From: Mytilinidion resinicola
Lineage: Eukaryota; Ascomycota; Dothideomycetes; Mytilinidiales; Mytilinidiaceae
DNA: 64,000 bases
NCBI RefSeq assembly: GCF_010093595.1
Contig: NW_022985452.1
Span: 551,656-615,655, forward strand
Direction: 5' to 3'
Part shown: in pieces, positions 34,423-44,340 of the stretch
Numbering within the stretch: the stretch's first letter is position 1
Layout of the letters: the number at the start of each line of letters is the position of its first letter
Position numbers and translations under genes: made by a program
Notes under the pieces: model-generated
The model's input: only the letters and a program-made list of their open reading frames with translations
Database searches by the model: none
What the model was told of the DNA's origin: nothing

Positions 34423-34472
34423 ACATATTCTATAAGCGAGCCGTCCACCCAAGCGAGCTGTCTACTTTATTA
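34423..34472 (+). repeat. Left inverted terminal repeat (50 bp) of the pogo element
   Basis: Contains two tandem AAGCGAGCYGTCYAC motifs 17 bp apart, likely transposase-binding sites. The mirror image is at 36216-36265. Confidence 0.88.
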
Positions 34473-34689
34473 CGAAAACGCGACGCGTTAACTTCCAACT
34501 ACTATGCGTCGATAATATAACGTGCAATTAATACAAAATAAAGGTCGAATATATATAGCTATCGCAGCAATTAATCGGCAGTAATTTACAAGCGAACGGC
34601 GCGCTATTATAATATATAACGTCCCTAGAAGCACACTTCGAGATCGACGCGCTAGAACAACCCCACGACGCGATTCTAAGCCTAATTCG

Positions 34690-35990
34690 AAGAAGCTTTT
34701 AAAGCTAGAGGAATTAGTTATTACTTAATATATACTCGACCTAGATTTACAAGGATTTCCGCCTAGCTTATATACTATATAAGAGATGGCCAACAAATTG
34801 CTTGCTAAGCGCGCCGCCGGCTAAGTTAGCAAGAACTGGCTAAAGAACTTTGTTAAGCAAACACCTAAGCTTAAAATATAATTTAATTAAAAGTACAACT
34901 GTTAAAAAGCTCTATATAAGGATCTAAAAGCTATTAGCAATTAGTTTAAGCTTATACGCAATATAAAAGCAAAGTATAGTATTCTAGATAAAAATATATA
35001 TAACTTTAATAAAGCCGGCTTCTAAATAGGTGTTATCTTAACAGGTGTAGTTGTAACAGGCTCTAAGCGCTGTAATTATCCAAAATCTATACAGCTAGGC
35101 AATCGCAAATAGATAATAATAATCTAAGGTGTTAATGCCTGTAGATAGGCTATTCTACTATTTATTATCTTTACAGGTATATACCACCTTTTTATATAGT
35201 ATAAGAGTAATAATATACTACTAGATTAGGTTATAGCAGTAAGTAATAATAGCTAGACAATAAATAAGCTTAGTATTACCTGGCTACACTATTTTAATAC
35301 GCATATAAAAGATCGCATAATAGGCATATACTAGCTGCTAATTATTAATAGCTATAAAAGCTATATCTTGCTTAAATTCTAACAGATTTATAAGGAAAAT
35401 AATATTATTACTCTTTATATACTAGCGTATTTATTGCACCTGCTATAGCCGCTTAATATTAGCTGCTTTACGCTAATAAAAAAGGCGTATAGGCGCTAAA
35501 TTAAGGACTTAGTGCGCTACTATATTAACTATATTACTAAGCTAGAGTTCCTACTAGTATTTAAAGCAGCTTTCTATAGCTTAATTATAAAGAGTAATAT
35601 TTGCGCAGGCTTTTAAGGCGCAGGCCTTATACTACTTAATCTAGAAGCAGTGCTATTAAAGCTTAATATTAGGCTCTGTACGCTATTGCCTTTACCTACT
35701 GCCGTAGAGGCTCTATAGGAATTAAAAATACTAAGCAACGCTTTTAAGCTAGGCTCTTAATTAGCTTTAATTTATAAGCGCATTTAAATATATTAAAATA
35801 GCTCGCCTACAGCTATTTTTAACTTGCTTAATAGCCTCTCTAAAGGTGCTAAAAGCATAATATATTAAGCTACGCTGCTGCGCGATACTGTTACCAGCCT
35901 TTAAAAGGTAAATAAAGCCGCTATAAAGCGCAAGGCGCGCAAAAAAAAGCGTATTTAGAGGGAAGGAACTCTAATAATAGAAGCAGGCTC
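34690..35990 (+). pseudogene. Pogo/Fot1-type transposase, RIP-degraded
   Basis: Reading through stops gives the CENP-B-type DNA-binding half (LDLDLQGFPPSLYTI, MANKLLAKRAAG, SKNWLKNFVKQTPKL) near 34735-34870, then NIYNFNKAGF (about 35000). In the latter, the DExGF catalytic signature has Asp and Glu replaced by Asn and Lys, G-to-A changes. VVTGSKRCNYPKSIQLGNRK, WLHYFNTHIKDRIIGIY, a LLIINSYKS segment (second acidic site D/N) and LLHLLQPLNISCF follow. This is the DDE_1 order of fungal Fot1/pogo elements. The many TAG/TAA stops and lost acidic residues exclude activity. Confidence 0.85.
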
Positions 35991-36215
35991 TTAAATAGCT
36001 GCTTAACAGCTCGAAAAGAACGCTTAAAGTAAAAAGCAGTAAAGTAGAGCAGGCTTTAATAAAATCGTGCGGCGCTATAGGCGCTGCGGCGAGTTAGGGT
36101 ATAATATTTATATATATAAAAACGATGCAGAGGTTGCTATAGATTAGGCTATAAGTTATATATAGTTAATATTTATTGGCGTTATAGAGCAATTAACGTT
36201 TAAGGCAGGTTTTTA

Positions 36216-36265
36216 TAATAAAGTAGACGGCTCGCTTAGGTAGACAGCTCGCTTATAGAATACGT
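36216..36265 (-). repeat. Right inverted terminal repeat (50 bp) of the pogo element
   Basis: Reverse complement of 34423-34472 with a few transitions. It also holds the doubled GTAGACRGCTCGCTT motif. Confidence 0.88.
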
Positions 36266-37176
36266 TAGGTGTAGTTAAGAAAAATAATATTAGGATTCCT
36301 TTAGAATATCTAAACACTCTTAGAATATATAAAGTATAGATACTTAATATAGTTTACTTTATCTAGCTCGTATTTATAGTAGTAATAAGCGTCCGGGTTA
36401 TTATTACTATATTCCTTAAGCACTTTAAAAATAGCCTAAGTTAAAGTAAGCCCTTTAGGCTTTATTTTCTTCTAGTCCTATTTTTTATTATATAGGTCCT
36501 ATATTATTATATTCTTACCCTTAGTAAGTAGGTTATTAAAAATAGCACTAATAGGCGTGCCTCTGTTAAGCTAATTATAGATAGTTTAAATTATATCCTT
36601 ATTAAAATTTTAGTGCATAGCTAGAGTCCTCTTATCCGGATTAAACAGGTGGTAATTATAGCTAGAAACCTTAACTTTAAAAAACTAATTACCTAGCTAT
36701 AGGTTTTTTATAAAGCAGGCTTTTATAGGGCAATCGTACTTTTTTAAACGGGTTTTTTTCTTCCGATTAGCAGGCGTGTATACACCCGCGCAATTATAAT
36801 AAACAAGCACCTTACGCACCTAAGGGGGCGTGCGCTTATCTATTTTATTCCTATACCGGATAATTATATATCCTTCCTGCTTAGCCTAAGCGTTAATAGA
36901 TTTTATACTATTCTCTATAGAAGCGTGGCGGCCCTAAAAGGGCGGCCGGAGGGGTATAGTATTAAGGTAATAATATAGAGGAATTAGTATTAATATATTA
37001 AAAGTAAGTGCGCAGGTAATATAGATTCGAACTAAGTATAAGCGGGTAAGTAAGTAAGTTTAATTAGTGGAACAATATTTATACGGGCCGGAGCTAGGCT
37101 AAATATAGGGGGGGGGCTAGGAAAAGAAAAAAAAGGGGCTATAGAGAAAATAGGGGGGTGGTAATTAAGCTTATCT

Positions 37177-38611
37177 AATATTTACCTATAGTTATAAGAT
37201 ATTATATAGTTATATAACTATTAAAAGGGCGCACTAGCAGCTAGCGCTAAACGCGCTAGGAACCTACTTTTAGCGGCTGCGCTTTTAACTTTTTTTTTTT
37301 TTTATATTACAATTTCTATAGTATAGTAATATAACCTTTTCTAATTACTATTTACCTATTAAGTTCTTATACTAAAAAACTAGACTCTACCTACTTAACT
37401 AAACTACTAGAATATTACTATATTATTATATTAGCTATCTATTATATAAGTTTATATAGTAAGTTGCTTTTTATATTTAAAACCTTATAAAAGCTTAGTT
37501 TTTAAAAAGAAGGTATATATTACGTTATTTTTCTAGGTTTTTTTTAGCAGTTATTAAGGTTACAGGATATTATATACACGGACGTCACGTGATCCCGGGC
37601 TAAGGGTTCTTCCGGCGCCTTGCGCGCTCTACTATATATATAGCTCGTAGCCGGAGCCTTTTTTCTCTCTACGCAACCTTATTAATAGCAATATAACCCT
37701 TTTTTTAGCTATACTCCTAATACTAGGTTATTTATAAGCAGTATTAGGAATCTAATTTAATTAAGCTTAAATTTGTTTTTTAGGGGGTGCCTTTACTTTT
37801 TCTACTATTTTAAGCCTAGGTATTAAGTGTTTTAATATATTATATATAATAGTAGAAGAAAGTAGTAGCTATAGCTATCCTAAATTATTATTAGGGTAAT
37901 ATCCTAATAATACAGTCCCTTACTAAAAGCATTTATAGGCAGACTAAGCTAAATAGATAAAATTATCGCAGGTACTACTTAGAGCCGAAATCGGGGGTGC
38001 TTATATATATAGTTATCTTAAGCGTAAAAAAAAGCAAATAGATCTTAAATAGAAGACCTAGATAAGTAAGGATTAAAAGGCCGGTATTTTTAAATAAAAA
38101 GTTCTAAGGAAAATAAAAAGTAGGTAGACTTGCTATTTATTATAATTATATATTAATTAGTTAAGAATATACTTAATACCCGGCTTTATACCTATAGGTA
38201 TTTAGTATTTACAGTTTCTTAAAGCAGGTGTTAGTAATATATTTATTTACGCCTAGTAAATTTTATTATAGAGCACCTTTTTCTAATCTAAAAGGCCTAG
38301 TTCTAGAACCCGCCTTTTAAAAACAATATAAGGGGTTTAAAAGTAGTGTAAGTATCTATACTTATTATATTATACTTTATATTAGGAAATAGATTTTAAT
38401 AGAATTCTGCACTTCTAGTAGGCAAATACTTTTGGAAGTAAATGCGGCAATTAGGGTGGAAAGGGCTGGTTAAGATGTTAACGCCATATGGTGTCCGAGG
38501 GCTCGCTGACCCGCCGCTGAGCCAGCTGTCTCGCTAGTGAGCCGCCCCCGGCCAGCTGATCTGCAGGATATCCACGCCTAGCGCACGCCAACAGCCGTGG
38601 ATATACTATTA
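37177..38611. other. AT-rich RIP-degraded repeat with an LTR-like stretch
   Basis: At 37560-37740 a less mutated stretch reads GGACGTCACGTGATCCCGGG, then a TATATATAG box, GTAGCCGGAGCC, CTCTCTACGCAACC, and a CCTAATACT/AGTATTAGG hairpin. This looks like a promoter and leader of a copia-type LTR followed by an internal region, but the ends were not found. The rest has stops in all frames. Confidence 0.35.
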
Positions 38612-39514
38612 GGACAAGCTTAATTACCACCCCCTTTTTCTCTCCGTAGCCCCCCCCTTTTCTCTTCCTAGCCCCCCCTTATATTAAGCCTAGCTCCGGC
38701 CCGTATAAATATTGTTCTACTAATTAAACTTACTCGTTTGCCTCTGTATAGGCTGCGTAAAATAGAGAATATATATATATAAAACGGAAAGAATGCATTA
38801 TCTAGGCTAATAGGAGTCTATTCACTCTATCTATTGTAGCTAGTCTAGAAGCGGAAAGCGCCTAGATGGCTACCGTCCAATTGCTGACTGAAAGGAACGC
38901 CAACTAGGCCTGTATACCATGGCCTCACACCCGAACATCCTTCACCACGAGCAGCCTCCTCCTTAGGCGTGGACATAGGGGCATCCTCAGGGGCTGGTTG
39001 GCTGTTGGGGACTAAGGAAATAGGCCCTGAGTAGCTATTGGAGTGCCTGCTTGTCCGGTGGAGCGATCTGGAGCTGTACCTGTGAGCTGTATAGGATTGT
39101 TCAACACTACAATGGTCCGCTCGACCGCCGGCGTGCCTGTGGAGACACCTGCCATAGTAATTTGGCTAGCCGGTGTCGCAATCTGCACGAGCAGTAGTCT
39201 TACGAGCTCGCCGGAGATACGATGTTCCTCCACGTGCCTGGTCCGCTTCCTCTACGGACGCGTGGCGGCCCCAGGGGCCGGCCGGAGAGGCACGGTGGTG
39301 AGGGTGGTGATGTAGAGGACGTGGTGTTGATGCATTGAGAGAGTGTGCGCTGGTGATGTAAATTCCTTATTGAGCACGAGCAGTCAAGCGAGTGAGTTTG
39401 ATTGGTGGAACAATATTCATACGGGCCGGAGCTAGGCTTAATATAGGGGGGGGGCTAGGAAGAGAAAAGGGGGGGGCTATGGAGAGAAAGGGGGGGTGGT
39501 AATTAAGCTCGTCC
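38612..39514 (-). mobile_element. MULE internal-deletion derivative (903 bp)
   Basis: Both ends match the GGACRAGCTTAATTACC-type MULE: left end at 38612, right end GGTAATTAAGCTCGTCC at 39514. The transposase core is gone. Only the C-terminal part (39012-39233 minus: MAGVSTGTPAVERTIVVLNN) is joined to the GC-rich 5' block (39250 on). It lacks most RIP damage. It would have needed a transposase from a full-length copy. Flanks share only ATTA, so the target duplication is doubtful. Confidence 0.8.
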
Positions 39515-40214
39515 ATTAATATCGACCGCGGAACCTGAGATAGCCAGGGATTAATTAGTTCCCATCTAAATATAACCATGGTGGCCCGTGCAATAGTACC
39601 CAGCCACGTGTCAGTCTTCAGCTTAGCCTTTAGCGGCTTGGCGGCCGGCTTAGCGCGAAAACCCCACAATCCTCCCTCTCGCCATCCACGTCATTTCAAC
39701 AAGTGAATGGATATTTTCTTTGAAGCATCGACTAGCACTTGGACTACGGGTTGGTAATGCCTAAAGCAGCGCGAGATCGCATCAGGTATCCTGGTGGAAG
39801 GGTTTCCCACGAGTTTGGTGTTCTCCTTCGGAAGACGACGAAATTCGGGCTCAACCTCTCGTCGAAAACATTCTGAACGATGTGGGCGACCTTATCGACA
39901 GTATCGAAGGTGCAGATCGGCGAGACTACTCTCATATCGAATGGAATCAGCTTACTGGACTATGAAGCGTCATATCTCAGGCTCCAAGCCCTACTGCAAT
40001 CGCGGACTTTGTCGTAGATAAGGCCAATCCTATCTCAGCTGCATATTCCGGCGCTGTGAGGCGGCGCCGTCAGAAAATACCCAAAGCCAGAGTTGACCTA
40101 GCTGCTTGTAAGTAATATGCGAGTCCCAATATTGATGAAAAATGGATTTGAGGCTGAAAATTACGGCCTTCCACAGCTCGCGAGCTTTCTGAGCTTTACT
40201 GGGTTATTAGTGAC
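39515..40214. other. Degenerate coding traces, no intact gene
   Basis: A frame on + (about 39800-39965) reads SEDDEIRAQPLVENILNDVG, acidic and helical, and stops at TGA. Short neighbouring frames suggest an old broken gene leading into the next entry. Confidence 0.35.
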
Positions 40215-40460
40215 ATGTTCCCCAGCAAAACCTCAGCGAAAGACGTTCTGGAGAAATCACTCCAGGATACGAAGTCATTCCAAGACCTGATTGACCTTTT
40301 GGAACAACATTCTTCGAAGGTGGTCTCAAGTTATGATGCGATCTATCCTCGCGAGCCTCCTCATTTAACCAGCCTTGGTCATCTCGACCCCACGACTATA
40401 CAACCACTCCAAGGCGCAGCATTTTGGGAAAAATTGAAGCGCAAACTTTCAAGTTCATAA
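40215..40460 (+). CDS. Hypothetical helical fragment, possibly HeLo-like
   Basis: The 81-residue frame begins at ATG 40215, but it is open before that (ELYWVISD). It reads DVLEKSLQDTKSFQDLIDLL, HSSKVVSSYDAIYP and ends LKRKLSSS. A Trp/Ile-x-Asp stretch followed by KSFQDLIDLLEQ and a Tyr-x-x-x-Pro end faintly recalls the C-terminal helices of HeLo/prion-inhibition domains in fungal STAND proteins. The likeness is weak and could be chance. It is probably the tail of the broken gene to the left, since no intact upstream frame exists. Not RIP-mutated. Confidence 0.3.
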   Translation: MFPSKTSAKDVLEKSLQDTKSFQDLIDLLEQHSSKVVSSYDAIYPREPPHLTSLGHLDPTTIQPLQGAAFWEKLKRKLSSS

Positions 40461-41457
40461 GTGGCTGAAGCGCATGGCCAAACGGTACTCCCGAGGACAT
40501 GAATGCCACAGTGGACGGGAGTGACGAAACAGCACAACAGTGAGATGAAACCACATGGCGGTGGTGTGAAGCTTCGACAGAGCCACTGGAGTATTCCAGG
40601 TGGCCTATCGCAACTAGGTGGACCTCTAGTCGAGGCTGCGTATATCCACGCGAGGCAGTGGTGCAGTTGATATGGCGAGTTTCGCAAGGAGCTCGCTGGC
40701 GAAGTTGCTCAAGTTGAAAAGTGAGCTGCGCGGTTACCGCGAAGCTAATTTAGAAGTACTGTACTCTTAACAGCAAAAATGTGGAAGTGAAAGAAGCAAC
40801 GAGCCATGTTAGACTTTAGCCCGAGTGAACGCGATGCTAATTTCTGGTGAGTGTTAGGGACTGCGCCGCGACTGGACATCCTCGTTTCTGCTAGGGCACC
40901 ATATGATCTAGGTCGATCCGTATAGAAAGTTCGTGCCAGCACTTAGTTGGCTCGTTCCATCATAGCGAGCGTCGTGATGATGGTGGGATAGGGACGAGCA
41001 GCTCTATTGTAAACGGTACGCAACAATAAACCCGTGCGCTGGAATCTAAAACTAGACAGCACGTGATAGCGATAGATATCCCAAGAACAACGCCACATTT
41101 CAAGTCAATCTGGCATAGTCTAAAATATAATACAGCGCACGTAAGCGCACCAGCTCGTTCCGCCAAGACGCATAGCAAATCACTCCAGACGGAGAAAACC
41201 GGAGTGCCTGATTCCAAAGGCTGGGTATCTGCAAGATAGAAAAGTTATCTTATTTTTTAATGGAACTATCACCATAAAGCCCCGAAACCTAGGAATGTAT
41301 TGATAGCCGTAGTAGAGCAGGGGTATAAAGATAAAGCGGATGCAGGCGCTATAAACGGAACGATCAACAGCCAAAAACGGTTTCCCAGTTCTAAACAGCG
41401 ATTCGGATAAGGTAGCAGTGCAAATCAGACTGCATCTTGACTCCCTAACTGCTGACT
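40461..41457. other. No gene recognised; dispersed repeat copy at 41296-41370
   Basis: No supported gene. The block 41296-41370 (GTAGAGCAGGGGTATAAAG to CGGAACGATCAACAG) matches 12743-12815, where C-to-T and G-to-A changes are visible. Confidence 0.55.
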
Positions 41458-41951
41458 AGCTGGGCTTCTACTCACAGTGGTGTCGAGTGAGCAAGATTAG
41501 AGCCACGCGGTGATGACTACGTGTGCCCGGACTTATGACCTACCTAGTACTGAGTCCTAAAACATAAGTTTGGGCACTGTCTTACCACTGCATGGAGTAC
41601 CCCTATGGGCTTTCAGAATGCCAAAAACGATGTCAATGACGATGCTGTGGGCATTGGGCAGCCTTTTTACTGGCTGGATACACTCTAACTGGGCTTCTCC
41701 TCACAGTGGTGTCGAGTAAGCAAGATTGAAGCCAAGCAGTGATGAATGCGTGTACCCAGACTTATGGCCTAGTACTGAGTCCTGCAGCATAACTTTTGGC
41801 ACTGTCTTACTACTGCTTGGGCTACTCCTATGGGCTTTTCCTAACTCCGAACACAATGTCAATGACGATACAATGGGTATTGGGCAGCCTTACTGGCTGG
41901 ATACACGCCAACTGGGCTTCTCCTCACAGTGGTGTCGGGTGAGCAAGATAT
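41458..41951. repeat. Tandem repeat, about 225-bp unit, 2.2 copies
   Basis: Units start at 41458, 41687 and 41910 with CTGGGCTTCTMCTCACAGTG. Each continues with GTGTACC/CGTGTGCCC, CTAGTACTGAGTCCT, GCACTGTCTTAC and TGTCAATGACGAT. Identity is high but with indels. A diverged single copy lies at 60147-60250. Confidence 0.85.
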
Positions 41952-42459
41952 GAGTAGGTCGAACAGGATATTCTGCTTGGGTAAAAGAGGGACTATAGAG
42001 TCCTATCTACGAGATAGGCAGTTTAAATCAGCCTCCAAGCCGTCCACCTCTGCGAAGTCCATCGCCGGGTCCAACCTGCTTCAGGTGACTGAGCACACGG
42101 CCAATCGGAACGCCTGCACATGCTCAATTGAGTAGACCTGGAGATAAGTTCTCTGAGGAGGGGCCAAGACGTAGTGAGTATGAGAACAGAGATAAGTACG
42201 CTTTACCTCATATGATACAACTACGTATGAGAGAAAAGTAGGCACTTCTTCTCCCATAAGTGTATACCCTTACCTAATCTCCGGAGGCTGTCTTCGTTTC
42301 TGCATTGGACGCTTTGCCGATGCAGACCGCTTCTCCTAGAGATGACTAACCGCTCACGTGGCTAGTCTCGACCGTCTCGACGGCATAACCTCCAGCAACC
42401 GCCGACGCTCATCCACCCGACCTGCACATCCTCACACGAACTTCCAACAAGTACCAGCC
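41952..42459 (+). promoter_or_regulatory. Upstream region of the first A/B-module gene
   Basis: No gene is evident. The 100 bases before ATG 42460 are C-rich and contain no stop in that frame, as expected of a fungal leader. No clear TATA box is seen. The region may contain the promoter; this is inferred only from position. Confidence 0.35.
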
Positions 42460-44340
42460 ATGGAGCTCGCCAGGTCCACGGAGCAGTACACCCCAGCACA
42501 GCCATGCTACAAGACTTCGGAGGAGGAGAGGGCGCGCGCGTGCGACCCGGAGCAATGGAGGGAGCTCATAGGGCTCATCATCACCGACGGCATGGACGCA
42601 CAGGAGCACACCGTTGACAAAGTGCCCATCATACTTGGAAAGTTGGGTATTGGTCGATACGTCCTGCAGTCCAGCTCCGCGCCGCAGCAGCCCCCTTCCA
42701 CGGCAGCGGGTGGTCAACCTTCTACTTCGGCGACGATAGCTCACCCTCAGAGTGAGTATAATGGTGCGAGAGAAGCGATACAAACAGCTTTACAGCAGCT
42801 TTCCGGCTCAGGGCAGCAACACCCTTCGTCCACCGCGACCGATAACGGCACACCCACTTCAACGCTGGTAGACTATATTCCCAAGTCACAAGGCAACAGA
42901 TGGACCAAAAAGCCGGCTGTGCCTAGCCCTGACATGGACGTTGTCAATATCGCGGAAGCAATGTTCAGACACCCCTTCAACAAAGAGTCGCCGGAACACG
43001 TTATTCAAGATTTGATGGCCGGGGATGCCACCGTGTTGGCAGACTACAAAGCCCGCCTGCAAAAGGTACTCGATTACGTACCACATCTCCAACGCCGCGC
43101 CACTTTCTGCCTCATCTTCGTATTCTTCACTCCAGACGAGATACTCGCGAGCGTCACGCAAGCCGGGTTCCCCATCTCTATGGATGGGATCAAGGGCAGG
43201 ATCAAGACCTACCTTAACACCATCACACCGCCCTCGGACTACCCGATGTTGTGGAAAACTTTGTCAGAGCTTAACGATAACATTCGCAAGAGAATATCGA
43301 TCCCAAGCACACCGGCGCCTTTCAATCTTGTTCCTAGGGGCACCGCCGAGGGTGGTCTGGCTGTGCCTGCTCTGGCTGCGCCTGCTTCGCCAATTGCAGG
43401 TCCCTCTGCAGAAATGGCCGGCGATCAGGGACATCATCAAGATCCCGAACCCTCATTCTCCGCTACGCATCCAAGGCGGCCAAGACTGGACGAGGCGATC
43501 CTGGGAGCTGAAATGCCACATGCTTCAGGTTCCACCGCGCCGATCGACCCGGTCACTGGTATGCTCGACAGAGCGGTGTCTCCAGCTCCGCCGCAGCTAA
43601 ATAGCATGGCTCGCATGATCCTCCAAATCATTGGCTACGGACTCTCCGTCGAGGAAAACAGGATCAAGAACTTGCCAGAAGCGAGCTCAACGGGAGGGAT
43701 TGGTCACTACAAAGTTGCGAATGGGGCGAAATCACTACAAAAAGCTGTTGTGGACATCATGCTCAACTACTCACCCCCTGCCGGAGGGGAGGTTATGCTT
43801 ACCTTTGTTCCGTCCAGCTTTGCGCAAAACGGCTCGGAGACAGAGCCCGTTTACACACCTTTCTTAGCCTCGAACCTCGCACAAGCTCTGAAGAATCACC
43901 TGTTTGAAATTCCGAAGGAACAGTTGGCGGACAGTTTGGCCGCTATACCTTTGGACAGACAACTTATGAGCAAGTACAAGGGCCAGACTATGCCGATCCT
44001 TCGCTACGCGCCTCATCTACATACGAACGTGACTCTTCTTCTTCTCCTTCTATTCCACACTGAAAAGGAGATCGTGGACGCCAACCACCATCTCGGATGC
44101 ATGATCACCATTGAGGATGTTGACGGTCGAGTTGATCAGGCATTCCGCAACGTCTTCGGAGCTGATATCTCGTCCAAGAAGGCGGTTTTCCTGATGCAGG
44201 CAACGAAGGTGCGGTGGTTGGCAGGCCTGGCCGATCAAGAGCGCCGCCGAACACTGCAAGTTTCTTCCAACCTCCTAGAGAATCGAAATACACGGGACGG
44301 AGAGAATGGAGCGGAGGGTAGTGGACCTGTCCAGGAGTAG
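42460..44340 (+). CDS. Unrecognised protein with duplicated A/B modules (626 aa)
   Basis: The frame is open from 42358, but its first ATG is 42460 in a CCATGG context, giving 626 residues and TAG at 44340. I do not recognise the family. An A module lies at about 25-70 (DPEQWRELIGLIITDGMD, GKLGIGRYV) and again at 378-440 (NSMARMILQIIGYGLSVEEN, TGGIGHYK). A B module lies at about 163-255 (HPFNKESPEHVIQDL, VLDYVPHLQRRATFCLIF, FTPDEI, then a GRIKTYL end) and again at 468-565 (YAPHLHTNVTLLLLLLFHTE, KEI, GRVDQAF). So the A-B pair is present twice, with Pro/Ser/Ala-rich linkers. After the first B comes NIRKRISIPSTPAPF, a tail also found in the gene at 50463-51413. No signal peptide, transmembrane segment or catalytic motif is apparent; the Leu-rich stretch in B is probably a buried helix. 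Codons and GC are normal, with no RIP, so the gene appears live. Confidence 0.75.
   Translation: MELARSTEQYTPAQPCYKTSEEERARACDPEQWRELIGLIITDGMDAQEHTVDKVPIILGKLGIGRYVLQSSSAPQQPPSTAAGGQPSTSATIAHPQSEYNGAREAIQTALQQLSGSGQQHPSSTATDNGTPTSTLVDYIPKSQGNRWTKKPAVPSPDMDVVNIAEAMFRHPFNKESPEHVIQDLMAGDATVLADYKARLQKVLDYVPHLQRRATFCLIFVFFTPDEILASVTQAGFPISMDGIKGRIKTYLNTITPPSDYPMLWKTLSELNDNIRKRISIPSTPAPFNLVPRGTAEGGLAVPALAAPASPIAGPSAEMAGDQGHHQDPEPSFSATHPRRPRLDEAILGAEMPHASGSTAPIDPVTGMLDRAVSPAPPQLNSMARMILQIIGYGLSVEENRIKNLPEASSTGGIGHYKVANGAKSLQKAVVDIMLNYSPPAGGEVMLTFVPSSFAQNGSETEPVYTPFLASNLAQALKNHLFEIPKEQLADSLAAIPLDRQLMSKYKGQTMPILRYAPHLHTNVTLLLLLLFHTEKEIVDANHHLGCMITIEDVDGRVDQAFRNVFGADISSKKAVFLMQATKVRWLAGLADQERRRTLQVSSNLLENRNTRDGENGAEGSGPVQE

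Larger units (their letters stand above)
34423..36265 (+). mobile_element. Pogo/Fot1-like DNA transposon, complete ends
   Basis: A 1,843-bp element with 50-bp inverted termini (34423-34472 and 36216-36265) starting ACATATTCTATAAGCGAG and ending CTCGCTTATAGAATACGT. It is flanked by TA on both sides (34421-34422, 36266-36267), as for the Tc1/mariner superfamily. The intact MULE at 11440-11452 shows the empty site with a single TA, proving the borders. Its coding strand is the plus strand of the window, opposite to the host MULE. Confidence 0.92.
32750..36930 (-). pseudogene. MULE transposase, split by a pogo insertion
   Basis: The two halves (about 36930-36266 and 34422-32750, minus strand) encode the same protein as the copy at 9838-12115, with more stops. 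The pogo element sits at the codons for the N/D-x-TYK catalytic motif, so the insertion itself would have destroyed the first acidic site. Downstream, the second acidic site region (VFIIDKELALKNALAKFF, about 34200-34255) is still readable. The Arg/Gly-rich C-terminal tail (about 33230-33310) is visible but mutated. Confidence 0.7.
32308..37176 (-). mobile_element. Second MULE, RIP-mutated, carrying a nested pogo element
   Basis: Left end AGATAAGCTTAATTACC and right end GGTAATTAAGCTTATCT are inverted copies, belonging to the GGACGAGCTTAATTACC type of terminus. After removal of 34423-36265 the element is about 3.0 kb and aligns with 9490-12354 nearly throughout, from the C-rich left end through the transposase to the GTGGCGGCC block near 36925. 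It has no convincing target duplication. Its RIP load is heavier than that of the first MULE. Confidence 0.8.

Noticed and set aside
32299..37185. Target duplication for the second MULE
   Set aside because: Flanks share only three bases (AAT), so I do not claim one.
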